NCBI GenBank assembly: GCA_021234155.1
Contig: JAJEKV010000033.1
Coordinates: 4,321,454 to 4,385,453 of the forward strand
Direction: 5' to 3'
From: Isoetes taiwanensis
Lineage: Eukaryota; Streptophyta; Lycopodiopsida; Isoetales; Isoetaceae
Length of the DNA: 64,000 bases
The position numbers were made by a program, and so were the translations under genes. The notes beneath the pieces are model-generated. The model was not told the DNA's origin, did no database searches, and saw only the letters and a list, made by a program, of their open reading frames with translations. This document shows, piece after piece, positions 23,551 to 34,757 of this stretch; the first letter of the stretch is position 1, and the number at the start of each line of letters is the position of its first letter.

Positions 23551-25050
23551 GGGTAGAAGCAAGAAAGAGTGGCTAAAAAGTCGGCCCCTAATTTACCCTT
23601 ATATATGTAAAATGTAAATTCGTTTCCATGATTCACGTCCGTTTTGTAATCATGCTGGATTGTACGGTAACTAAAACTAGACAAACAGAATTTTGGGGTA
23701 ATTCTTCCCAAATCTTGAATCAATCCTCCTATACCGAGACGATCATCTTGCCTTTTCTCAACTGATCCTTTCTCCAAGCATTTTTTAAAACCTTGAAGGT
23801 ATCAATCTGATCTAGATTTATTTTGCTGTTATTTTCTTTCACTTTCTTGAATTTGTTTTTGACAATTTCTTCAACCGATCCTGCAGAATGAAGACCCCGA
23901 GCATTCCCAGCTAATCCAAGAAGGTCTCCAAGGCCCTAAAAAGCAGCAATGAAGAAGAAGATGTCGGATCCCTCATCTCCAAGAGTCAAGCCATTAAGGA
24001 TCAGATCTCTGAATGACGAGATGAGTGAAGAGATGGCGACTCTGAAAAATCTTAGGAGCCTTAAGTTTTAGAGTGCTCATCTAGATTGGCACGACATAGT
24101 GGAAAAAAATATGGGGGAAAGAGGGTCTAGCCCAGAGAGGTTACAGAGAAGAAAAAATAAAGGAAGCATGGAGAGATGAATTCTTTGCAAAGTATGAGGA
24201 GATCTATGGCAAAAAACATGTGGCAAATCACCACATACCAGTATACTTTGCAAGGGCGTTTGCATTAGACAGGTCGAGTATAAGTGTAGCATGGGACGAA
24301 CTGGCAGAGAATGCTGCACTGCACAGTAAGGCAGCAAGAGGCGAAGAATCCAATAGTGAGGGATGATAATATAGGTGAAAAAATGCGGTTTGAAAAATGC
24401 GCCTTTTTTCTTAGTTTTTTTGTCTTTACCTTCTTTTTCAGTGTGAATTACTTTCTTGCCAAAACAGAGGAGAAAAACTTGAATTAATCTGATTGACAGC
24501 CGAATTAATCTGAATTGCAAGCTAGCCTAGTAGAGGCTAACATATGCTAAGAGCTACTTATGGATACCAGAATTTTTACAATCATAAAACAAGGGAGTAG
24601 ATTGACATGTGGTTTTCTAGAAGGCTCTCCATCTCATTTGTGGAATTCCCTCATCTGTAGAAGATTTTTTCCAGATAAAATTTTTTGCACAGAATACTTC
24701 TTTGTCCCGGGTTGTGAAGAATTTGAAGTTCAAATTATCGAATCTTGATTAGAGGAATTCATTGGATCAAAGAATTTGGAAGCTACTGTTGTTCTCTGAG
24801 TTTTTTGTGATTGGGATGAGTCTAAAATCATTGTAAAACTCTACTCTAAGATAAAACTTGGGGAATTTTAAATAATTAACAGATGGTTGTAGCAACTGAG
24901 ATTTTGGTTTTTGAGGTGGCCTTCCAGATCTCTCATTCATAGATAGGTTCTTATTCCCTTCCAATTCCCCTTCATCCTCCTTTCTAACCTTCAATTATCT
25001 TTTCTCTGTGTTTCTTTTGCCCCTTGTTATTATCTCCTGAACCTTTCTTT
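23551..25050. other. Non-coding, probable LINE 5' region at right
   Basis: No recognisable gene. The last few hundred bases before the ORF1 start at 25051 may be the 5' leader of that LINE, but the element's start is not marked by any repeat that I can see. Confidence 0.3.
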
Positions 25051-26863
25051 ATGGAATATAAAAATTACATTATCCATAAGTTTTTACCTTTGCTTCATGA
25101 CTTCTCTTCTCTATCACCTGAAGATCGAGCTGTCCTTCTTCATAAGTTAAGCCCTTTTCATCAAAATCCTGAAGAGATTATTTTATTTGGCAATTTCGCT
25201 AATCTTAACAATATCAGGCAATGGATCCTAAAACTTACAAGACTCCTGTTTGGGATAACTTTACAAAAGATCCAGACATATGGGGGTGATTTCCTCTGCT
25301 TGATCCTGCTACACAGATTCCTCTCCCATATGGAGTCCCAAAACTGTCTAATGAGATCCAACCTGATGACACCTGTGATGCTGCATTAAAAGAGCTCCGA
25401 CCAATTGAAGGGAGCAAGCAAAAACCCTACCATGGTATTTCTTTAAATCTTCCTTCAGTTCATGCTAAAATGTCTTCTCTTTTAGATACTGCTATTCTCA
25501 TGAAAGTTACAAAAAGTGGTATCCAACTTGACAAATTATGGTCTTTCTACCTCAGTTTACATAACGATATTCTTATTAATGCCATGTATTGGCTAAATTT
25601 CCCTTATGTTATGGCTGAGTGTGGCAGTAAAAGAACTGCAAGATTTTTCTTAAACATGGGCCATTGTCTTTCAAATCTTTTCAATTGAATTTCCTCAAAT
25701 GGGAATAAAAAATGGACCTTATATATTGTATCTACCACCCCTCATGTCCTGAATCCCATTTATTGGAAAAAAGTTTGCTTTAAACTTCTTTTCAATTCCA
25801 TTGGCAATATATCTCTACTGAATATTTTCCATCCAGATCTCCAAGAGCCTTTGTTCAACTTGACCTTTCCAAAGATATTCCTACTTCCGTCCCTTTTACT
25901 GATGTTTTTGGCCAAAGAAATATATCCCTGATGGTTTGGTCTGCCCCATCAGTGCCAAAATTGTAAGCACAGGCATTTTTGGTACAATAAATGTTTGATT
26001 TCTGAGGAGGACGTACTAAGGATACTAATGCTACAGAAATGATTTCTGATTCTATTCCTTCTTGGAAGAAACTGACTCAAAATATTCAAATGAATGGCAT
26101 CACATCTTCATCTGGCAACACTATTGCTAAGGATTCTGATAAATCCTTAGATTCTACATCGACCATTTTGGATGTTAAGAGCAATAACTTCAACAAGACT
26201 TTCAATTGGACTAGAGTGGATGGAAGTAAGAGGAGAATTAGAAACAACCAAATGAAAAGACAGGAGAAAGAAACCCAGTACAAAGAGATCATGGGTAAAC
26301 TTGAGCATCATCAGCAATTTTCTACATCTGTTAACACTTATTCAGGGGTTAAGGTCTTACAATTTTATGATAAGGCTAAAGATAAGGGGAAGTCTCCCAT
26401 GCAACTCAATGCATCTCATACTGGTGATTTGCATAAAATGCTCAATCAGGCCATTGCAGATGCTAAGGTCAAACAGTGTTTTCAACTTCCTTCTTTGATG
26501 GATTTTCCACCTCAAGCAAAGGGTAAGAGTGTTCCATCAATCAACAAAAGTTATGAAAGGGAAAGAAATCCTACTCTTAAACCAGCCATACTCAAGAGTT
26601 TAAAAATTTGTGATGATATTCTCACCCTGAGGCGGCAGCTACTCCAACATTAGTACAAACAAAAAATTCTGTTCATGCAACAAATATTGCTAATACTAAG
26701 AAACTTGTCAGCTCAGTTGCAAATGGAGATGCTTCAGTTAATGGAGAGACTAGAGCATATGCAAATGCATGCTCTAACTCTGCAAAGGCTAAATTTTCAA
26801 CAATTACCAATTCTGAGGCATTGACAGAAGCCCACAAGGAAGTTCCTATTAAGAAACCAATTT
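25051..26863 (+). pseudogene. LINE ORF1 (nucleic-acid-binding protein), broken
   Basis: ORF1 proteins of plant LINEs bind the element RNA. From the ATG at 25051 the frame runs HDFSSLSPEDRAVLLHKL, then with frame changes into PYGVPKLSNEIQPDD, HGISLNLPSVHAKM, IQLDKLWSFYLSLH, and FVQLDLSKDIP...LMVW. This last is typical of the domain before the zinc knuckle. The knuckle at 25951-25992 reads CQNCKHRHFWYNKC: three Cys and a His, but one residue short between Cys and His compared with the usual CX2CX4HX4C. A Lys/Ser-rich tail follows (26039-26653). No endonuclease or RT follows on this strand; the LINE at 27.4-31.1 kb is on the other strand. Frameshifts near 25290, 25690 and 25965 disable it. Confidence 0.7.
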
Positions 26864-27455
26864 GATCATGTTTTTCTTGCTCACTTTTGTTTGTACTCAT
26901 CCAGGTGTGCCTTATCGGGATTCAGGAACAAATTCTTACATGCTCGATTAGTTCTACATGTTTTTCTTCATCTGTTCTAAACTATGTTCTATGACATTTT
27001 CATGTTCTAGACTATGTTCTAAACTATGTTTTATGTTCTAAACTATGTTCTAAACGATTTTGGTCGTAGATGCATCCACCCGGCTCAAGGATAAGCTTAG
27101 AATGCTTTAGGCTGAAATATTGCCAAAATGGCCAAAGATCAAATAAAAAGATGGAGAATGAGATTACCTGTGAGATTCGGTATGAGATTACCAGTAGATC
27201 CGGCGTGAGCACCTATCTGTGAGAAAAAATGAAAGCTATGAATATATACTTTGGCAAACTTCCGGAAGAAAGGTTGAAGAAGCTATGAAAATTTTGTCAT
27301 GAAATCTTGCAATAATATGAAATCTTGTAACGAAAAATATTGTAGCTCTACACATTTGATACGAAATCCGGCACTCCTTGTAAGAGGATAGAAACCTAGA
27401 CTTCAGATGTGCTTAAGATTGAGTCTCTCTTGAAGCTAGAGCCACTGCAAAATGT
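26864..27455. other. Junction between the two opposite LINEs
   Basis: Non-coding. TTCTAAACTATGTTCTA-like units recur several times at 26975-27058. No target-site duplication of either LINE could be identified. Confidence 0.3.
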
Positions 27456-28949
27456 TTAAATCTGGCATTTCTTGAAGCAATCCATCCAAGGAAAATAGAG
27501 AAATGCTGAGATCCTTAAACCTAAGCAAGGCTGTTTGCATTGCCGTAACGTAAAGCCAACCCAACCGGCCATAATGATCCACCGCCCTGAGAGATTAGCT
27601 GCTCGGGCGTTGCGAAAATGTAGTTCCAGAGGGAAAAATTGCCGGAAGAAGTGAGTAGGCCGGAAAATGCCTTTTTTGCTTCCAAAAGTAACGCCGGAAA
27701 AGGGCACACCGGCATCAACAAAAAACCCAAGAAACATTTTAAGTAAGTAGATAGCAAGCAGAACTTGCTGGTTAGATCGAGATATAACAAATAGGGTTAA
27801 CAACCAAGACCATGCCTGCCGAATCCGCTCACACAAGAAAAAATAGTGCTCAATACTCTCAACTCTTTGCTTACATAAAGGACAGAGCTCTAAAATACGA
27901 TTATCAATTTTATGGACCAGCCTATTGACTCTGAGGCATCTATGGATCACTTGCCACCATAAAACTGCCACTTTGAGACGAATCAACTTATCCCATACCC
28001 ATGTCTAAACACTTTTTTCATTGTGGTTGAGGGACCTAAAGATGACATCTGTTAGAAGGAGGCGAGATTTCAGAATGTAGAAGCAACTTATACATAGAAG
28101 AAACAAAGCATCCTGGCTTGATATCCTGATGGCAATCCCATATAGCTACTTCAATTGGTGGGGCAGAATCCTGCAACAATAATGTAGTAATACGAGCCCA
28201 AATTACTCTATCACATCTATACAACAAGAATTTCGTTCTAAATGCTTCCCATGACATGAGATGACCAGACTCATATTAAGCTGCAATAGTGCTTATACCA
28301 GCTGCTATGCATTGTCGTTGTGTCTTTGGATGAACAACAACACTTAGAGGCACATTTTCAAAAGTGTCCTGCAAAGGAATCCACCAGCATGGAGTAGACA
28401 ACTGAAGACAAGCCTCAGGATTGATATGAAAAAGAGACCTAACAGTGTCCCAAGCAACAATCAACCCCTTTAGAAAGGGAGAAGCGTTAGGATATGGATG
28501 TATATAATAAAGCAAAGCCCAAGGATGGAGAGGCTTAATGGTGGTCTTAGGCAATGGAAGACAATGCTAAATCGACTACATCAGTAACCTCAGGCCAAGA
28601 GGATCATCCTTACCAATGAGAATCCTCCAAATAAACTTCGATATCGTCACCTTACTTTGAAGGTGAAAACCCAATATTCCAAGACCATCAGCTGCTCCAT
28701 CTTACTTTGAGGAGCTAATAGAGTAGATGCCATGTAGACATGAGTATTACTAAGAATACATTTAGCTACAATGATTCTTCTGGGCATAAACAATTTAGCT
28801 GTATTCTACCAAAATAAGTGCTTTTGCAATCCCTTTAATAATTTCATCCCAAGCATCTGAAACGGAGACGTGAATTTCGACAGAGATACCAAGCAACTTC
28901 GTGGTATTGCCATGCAGAAGAATCTTCCATGGATAGTCTAGAATACAGG

Positions 28950-29775
28950 CCATGGAAAAAATTAGTGGCTAATCTTAGCCAAATGGCGATTTTTTAGGGG
29001 GTCTAGGCAATTTTTGCGGCGAATTTTATAAAGAGAGATTTCTTTTAAAAAAATAAAAAATAGCCATAGTTAAAACAAGTACTCCATAATTTTTTTAGGA
29101 TTAGCCGAATTATTTTTCCCCTTTTCCTTAATGAAAAAGGGATTAGCCTTTCTTTATATTACAATATTTATATATTAGATCATTAATAGCCAAATAAAAT
29201 AAATTCTTATTAAAGATTTTTACAGATTGCCACCTACCATCATTGGTAATAGTAGTTTTTTAAATTATGAATTTCTATTACATATATCACATATGCATCT
29301 AAAAAAAGGAGTTGTAAGAGATAACTAATATCCATCTAGATGCCCAAGTCGGTTGCATAACTTCCTTCAAGGGTTAGAGATAAGTGCAATTTTATCACCA
29401 TATCTAGAAGGATGTCATTGCATTGAATGCAGTTCAGACTACAAATGTTATAAGCTATGTTGTGATCTTCTGTTAAAGTTTTTTAATATCATCGTATGTT
29501 CCTTGATTGTTGATTGGAATTACATGTAATTCTAGTACAATATATCTAAAACTATAGAATCTACATTTTTTGCTTTTTCTAATTAGAAAAAATAGTCAAG
29601 TGAAAGCTTAAATGAATACTTAATTCAAAAGTTTCGCCAAGTCCAAATACATATAAATGTAATGTTAATAATAACTTTAGCCAAATATGCATCATAAAAT
29701 ACTGTAAGATTTTAAAAAATAGCCAAACCATTTTTTATGAAAAAATATATAATGTGCTTAATTTTTTTTCTGTAT
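28950..29775. mobile_element. 826-bp AT-rich insertion in LINE 2, hAT-like 8-bp TSD
   Basis: The LINE reading frame is interrupted between 28942-28949 (AATACAGG) and 29774-29781 (ATTACAGG), an eight-base direct repeat with one mismatch. Collapsing it to one copy gives continuous LINE protein that lines up residue by residue with LINE 1 around FPW/YPW, so the boundaries are well supported. The insert has no coding. Its ends carry only a weak inverted similarity (AAAAAATTAG against AAAAAAAATTAAG). Eight-base duplications are typical of hAT elements, so a non-autonomous hAT is my best guess. Confidence 0.65.
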
Positions 29776-30481
29776 TACAGGGAGGGATGGGACTGTCCAA
29801 TGCCCACAAAGCAGTATATTTTTGTCAACTCACAAGAACTCCTGATGCTAAGGAGAATATGTCTAACAATAGCTTAGCATTTTGAAGATTTTCAGCCTCG
29901 GCAATTAGGAACAAAAAAATGTCATCGGCATATTGACTACATACCTCTTGAGAACCATCGTCCATTGGCAGATCTTGAATGATGCCATTCGTGGTAGCTA
30001 TAAAGAAAACCTGGCATAATACTTCTGCCACAATTATGAAGAGCAAGCGTGCTAAGAGGCAACCTTGCCGAATTCCTCTACCTACTACTAAATATCAGAT
30101 GGCTCGCCCTAGTACAGTGGACCTTGCTGACATATGAAGCTTCATGATATTTCTTGTAAATGACTCCCCGAAACCAAAAGCAAGAAGACACTTCTTTTAG
30201 AGACCCCAACCAACACTATCGTAAGCTTTAGCAAAATCAAGCTTAAGATACATCGCTTTATGACCCTGTAACCATTATATTCCCTCATATGCAGTAGCCA
30301 TGTTATTGAGAATACAACGACGAGGGAGAAAGCCAGATATAGAGTCAGCCAAAATGTCTCGAACTTTTTCTGCCAATGCCTTAGCAAAGATCTTGTACAC
30401 AGAGTAAAGCAATGTAATAGGTCGCCAGTTCAGAAATAGTCTTGGGTTCGTTGCTCTTTGGAATGAGGGAGATGCAACCTG

Positions 30482-30486
30482 TGTTC
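30482..30486. repeat. TRIM target-site duplication, left
   Basis: TGTTC, repeated at 30862-30866 directly after the second terminal repeat. Confidence 0.9.
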
Positions 30487-30608
30487 TGATATGGTCTATG
30501 GGCTATGGGATGAAACCTAGAAAGGTTGGGGCCCATTGGATAACGATTTCCTTGAAGGATCCGTCCTTTTGGTGTGTTGGTTATAACTAAAGGTGCTAGT
30601 GCGTAACA
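30487..30608 (+). repeat. TRIM 5' terminal repeat
   Basis: 122 bp, TG...CA ends, direct copy of 30741-30861. Confidence 0.9.
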
Positions 30609-30610
30609 TT

Positions 30611-30623
30611 TGGTATTAGAGCC
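30611..30623 (+). other. TRIM primer-binding site (tRNA-iMet type)
   Basis: TGGTATTAGAGCC, two bases after the 5' repeat. It differs by one base from the usual plant TGGTATCAGAGC complement of initiator methionine tRNA. Confidence 0.85.
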
Positions 30624-30672
30624 AATGTTCAAATCCTCGTGACAACATCGTTGTGTTCCACATGCTTGAGAG

Positions 30673-30740
30673 CAAGCATCTCGAGGAGTGGGAGGAATTG
30701 ATAAGGTCTATGGTCAAGCATCTCGAGGAGGGGGAGGAAT
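30673..30740 (+). repeat. TRIM polypurine tract, duplicated with period 42
   Basis: The tract GAGGAGGGGGAGGAAT (30725-30740) precedes the 3' repeat. A near-identical copy lies 42 bases earlier (from 30673) and includes the tract plus the first roughly 15 bases of a terminal repeat (TGATAAGGTCTATGG). This suggests an internal duplication or an aborted repeat start. Confidence 0.8.
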
Positions 30741-30861
30741 TGATATGGTCTAAGGGGCATGGGATAAAGCCTAGAAAGGTTGGGGCCCATTAGATAACGA
30801 TTTCCTTGAAGGATCGCCCTTTTGGTGTGTTGGTTATCATTAGAGGTGCTAGTGCATAACA
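30741..30861 (+). repeat. TRIM 3' terminal repeat
   Basis: 121 bp, TG...CA ends, followed by TGTTC at 30862-30866. Confidence 0.9.
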
Positions 30862-31108
30862 TGTTCAAAATCTTATCAAGGCACCTAAGTCTCTGAAACT
30901 CATAGAAGACATTATATACATCATCCTCGAACCAGTCCCAACACTTCTGAAAGAACTCAATAGGGAAGCCATCTAGACCAGGGCATTTGTCCTTTTCTAA
31001 AAGAGCCATAGCTCCTTTTAAATTCTCCTTCACAATATTGGACTCAAGAAGCAACCTCTGCTCGTTAGAAATAATGCGATGCACCTTACTTAACACAGCC
31101 GATTGCAT

Positions 31109-32274
31109 GTCCTCTTAGAATAATTGTGCAAGCTATAACCTGCAAAATAAAGAGCTTCATTATAATATCATCCTGTTTAAAAAGCATATTAAAAAATGAA
31201 AGAGGCATGAAGAACAATGATACAGATTTTTCCAAAACAAAGCCACAAAATCTATTTTCTACTCCAAAGAGGTGGATGTTACCTATACTAATGGCTGGAT
31301 TCCAAAAAATTCAAGAATTGAATTGCCAGATTCAATAGTGGCAAATGATGATTTTATCCACGCTTCCAACTACATCTAGAAAAATAGAAAGGCGCACACC
31401 TTTATAGCCTCAGTCTGAATAGAGTGACCTGAAACTTTTGCCTCTAAGTCTTCACTGCATGAAATAGATGTCGCATTAGCCTCTAATTTCTCTGCATGCA
31501 GAGTAAATGCTGAAAAACATACTCCACTACTCATGCTTTAGAGATTGCAGATGGGAATACTTACCAATATAATTGGTTAAAAGGGTTCTAAGAGCGCCAC
31601 AAGTATCAAATCCTGAAATAAAAAATGGATCTGAGATAAGTATCAAGATTAGGATAAAACACTAAAAATCACAAACAATTTAGTATTGGCAAATTATTAT
31701 TGAAATTCCAAAATGTAGCAAATACAAGAGCTTTGTAAGTCAATTTTTCAAATATAATTAGGCCCCTTTCAATGAACATTTGTTATGACCTTAAATCTGA
31801 TTTCCAAACATTTCCAAAAATGATCTACATTGCAAAAAATGGAGCCATATAAACCTCAGTTTCGTGATTGAAGCCTGAAACGAAAGCACATGGTTAAAGA
31901 AGGAACCCAAAAAAAATTACCTTAAGCAAGCTATCCAGGCGCCAGAATCCCAAGTTAGAACACTTATTATAAAAGCTAGGGTCTGTTGGACGCTCCAAAC
32001 TGCATTTTTAAAGAATATCAAAATGAATGAAGGTGCAAAGGCATCCCGGATACGCTACGAGAATGATGGATCCGTTAGATTAGCCCGACCACCATCTAAA
32101 TAAAAATTATGGACTCACGCTTACAAAAATCTGGTTCCAAAATTTCACCTTTTGGCCGAAAAATACAATGTTACCGGCATTACCAGTGACCCAAAAAATA
32201 ACATTTCAAGTACGTAAATGCCACGTTGCACAGTGTGAGCGGAGGAGGGGGGCTGAGTTTTTTAACCTGCAATT
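31109..32274. other. Upstream region of the aldo/keto reductase
   Basis: No gene between the 5' side of LINE 2 and the reductase. AT-rich, with no terminator or promoter element that I can define until the ACGTGG motifs at 32275. Confidence 0.35.
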
Positions 32275-32317
32275 ACGTGGCACCTTACCTAGCATTCTGT
32301 TTGTTAACGTGGCACCT
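32275..32317 (+). promoter_or_regulatory. Twin ACGTGGCACCT motifs (ABRE-like)
   Basis: The 11-base string ACGTGGCACCT occurs at 32275-32285 and again at 32307-32317, ending 132 and 100 bases before the reductase ATG. ACGTGGC is the core of abscisic-acid response elements bound by bZIP factors. A third ACGT core (CCACGTTG) lies near 32221. Control of the reductase is inferred from position only. Confidence 0.45.
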
Positions 32318-32417
32318 GAATTTGTCTTAAACCACTATATGCATCCATTATCAGCACATAACCTATGTTCCTTTGTATTCTAAAACCTCTTTTAAAACCT
32401 ACTATTTGAGAGTGGCG

Positions 32418-34757
32418 ATGATTCATACTCCGTTACGCAAATTTCTTTCTACCAATTCTCGATCGTATTTTCTTCGATTCGGTTCATCAAACTATACCTG
32501 CACGTTTCATGATTCTAGTTGCTCCATGTATGTTCGCTCTGCGAGGTGCTTAAGTTGCACTGCAGCAGATAATGGGACCACAAGTACAGAAACCCAAATG
32601 AATCTTATAACTGGCCGTGCTGATGCAGCAGGAACTGGTGCTTACGCTGAAAAGTTCACCAGTACTGCCGGTAAGCCCTTTGATCACTTTCTAAATGCTG
32701 ATTATTAAGTGATTGACTAACAGATTACAAACGAAGCGAATGCTACTTGAACCACTTGTTATTAGATTAGCAATGAACTTGTCTCTCTTCCAAGGATTTA
32801 GTGATTAACCAATATTTCCTACTCTGTTAGCGTATTTTGACTAGCATATTTATTTACCACTTTCTCTTTGCTGGGTTAGTTAGAATGCCTGTCAAAAAAA
32901 TAAAATTTGAAGAAACTACTCTATTAATCTGAAGCAAACTTTATATATGTCCATATTACTTTTCCCTCTCTATTAGGCTTTATATGTTTTGTTGTTGAAT
33001 CGCTGTTTGGAGTTTCCATTCACAGGGAAAGGACACTTCAGGACACTGTCACTTGGGGGTGAACCTGGAAACTTAACAGTATCTTCTTTGGGGTTAGGCA
33101 CTTATTTGGGACCTGAAACAGAAAAGGCAAATGAAGAGTACGAGGATTCTATTTCAAAAGCCTTATCAGTTGGGATTAATGTTCTGGACACGTATGTAGA
33201 ACACTTCAACTATGGCTATTCACTTCTATCCTTATTCAAGAGTGTATATATCTTGCAGAGCAATAAATTATCGTGGTACACGAAGTGAGCTTGCTGTTGG
33301 TCATGCTGTTGCAAATGCCATTTCGTCTGGGTTGGCAATGAGAAACCAGATGATGGTTTGCACAAAGGGTGGCTACTTGACTTTGGGCATTGATCCCCCC
33401 TCAGATCCTCGTCAATGGGTTGAAAATACATTTGTTGAGCCCGGAATCTTTTCGTGGAATGATTTTGTTGGTGGTTGTCACTGTATGGCTCCCAGTTACA
33501 TTAAACATCAGGTAACCATGTAACAGCAATTCAAACATCTCTTTTTCATAGAATTGTATTAATTATCCACATATATATGGTTGGCAATCAGCTAGATAAC
33601 AGCAGGAAGAATCTGGGTCTAGAAACAGTTGATGTGTATTATCTGCACAATCCAGAGACACAGCTTCAAGAAGTCTCTCGTACAGTCCTTTATAAAAGAA
33701 TACAAGCTGCTTTCTTGGCACTAGAAGAAGCTTATGCAGACGGCAAGATTAGTGCTTATGGTACAGCCACATGGAATGGTTTTCGAGTACCACCCAAAGC
33801 AAGAGATCATCTTTCACTAGAGGAACTTGTGCATGCTGCCCAAGAGGCAGGTAGTTATGATGTATTGAATATCAGATTACAGGATTAGTTGGATAATGTG
33901 CTGCAGCTGATTAGTTGGTGTTTGCAGGAGGGGAAGGACATCATTTTAAAGTTATACAACTCCCATTTAATTTAGCCATGCAGGAGGCTGCTAGAAGTTC
34001 TACACAAGTAGTCAAAGGCAGGGAAATGCCACTGCTTGATGCCGCAAAAGAACTTGGAGTTGCTGTTGTTACTTCAGCATCTTTACTGCAGGTACTCAAT
34101 TATAACTGCTATTTAGAAAATGGCAGTAGTGGTTTAATATACACTACAGGAAGTTGAAACGAAAGGAAGCATATGCCTATCATTTATTGCTGGGTGACTA
34201 GCATTTTTGCGAGATGACTCTGCTATCCGAAATATAGACCCTCTAGTTGTCCATAAAGATAACTTTTTTGGAGATCAAACTTAAACACAAAACCCGAACT
34301 TGAATTTTGAACTCTAAAAATTTTGCAGTCCCATACCAGTTTCGTTCTTCATAAGTGGTGACAAAAAATCGGGACTGAAACTGATACTGGACTGATGTGA
34401 ATGACCTAAAAAGTATTGCCGTTTGCTGTTAGAAATGCAGTATAACAGCTTTTTTACTAGTCTTCTGTCCTTGGCGCCTTTCTGTGACCTATGATTACAA
34501 TGTAATAGATGATTCAACTATAGAAACTAAAAGCTATTGTGTTGTGGTTTTAGGCCAAACTTTGCAAGACTTTGCCACGGGACATTGCCAAGGTCTTTGC
34601 CGATGCGGGGTCTGGTAAGCAACTTACAAATGCTCAGTGCGCATTGCAATATGCAAGGATTACTCGAAATATCACAACAGCTTTGGTAGGCATGCGTAAC
34701 ATTGCACATGTTGAAGAAAATTCAAGAGTTATTTCTTTGTCTGCTACACCTTGGTAG
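32418..34757 (+). CDS. Aldo/keto reductase, organelle-type, six exons
   Basis: An NADPH-dependent oxidoreductase of the AKR superfamily; the substrate cannot be told. Exons: 32418-32670, 33026-33191, 33259-33511, 33592-33850, 33928-34091 and 34554-34757. All introns are GT-AG and phases agree, giving 432 aa. The first roughly 80 residues are rich in Ser, Arg and Thr with few acids (FLSTNSRSYFLRFGSSNY), as in plastid or mitochondrial transit peptides. The barrel follows: VSSLGLGTYLGPETE, GINVLDTAINYRG (catalytic Asp and Tyr), MMVCTKGGYL (Lys), VDVYYLHNPETQ (His), then YGTATWNGFR, IQLPFNLAM, TSASLLQ, and ITTALVGMRNIAHVEEN. The tetrad Asp-Tyr-Lys-His is complete. The whole frame is intact, so I expect it to be functional. 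Twin ABRE-like motifs lie just upstream. Confidence 0.93.

Larger units (their letters stand above)
30487..30861 (+). mobile_element. Complete TRIM (terminal-repeat retrotransposon in miniature)
   Basis: A 375-bp element with two direct terminal repeats of 122 and 121 bp (30487-30608 and 30741-30861). Both start TGATATGGTC and end ..TAACA. A primer-binding site follows the first repeat and a polypurine tract precedes the second. A five-base duplication (TGTTC) flanks it. It has no coding capacity and would depend on proteins of another LTR retrotransposon. It sits inside LINE 2; removing it restores LILN-TGCISLIPK, as in LINE 1. The two repeats differ at roughly ten positions, so it is not a very recent insertion. 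Confidence 0.93.
27456..31108 (-). mobile_element. LINE 2: degenerate LINE carrying two nested insertions
   Basis: A minus-strand LINE of the same family as LINE 1. From 31108 leftward I read KDKCPGLDGFPIEFFQ, then (after a TRIM insertion) NTGCISLIPK, further RT blocks with stops, the YADD box (29921-29932), and SLASG. An 826-bp insertion follows, then YPWKILLHGNTTKLLGIS. The 3' part has ASPFLKGLIVAW and a zf-RVT module, CPLCKQRVESIEHYFFLC (about 27870-27930). Many stops and frameshifts make it inactive. Neither the poly(A) tail nor the flanking duplication is recognisable, so the ends are approximate. Confidence 0.85.

Noticed and set aside
25051-31108. Single LINE with a 5' inversion (twin priming)
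   Set aside because: The inverted ORF1 lies beyond the 3' end of the RT part, not at its 5' side, so the simple model does not fit.
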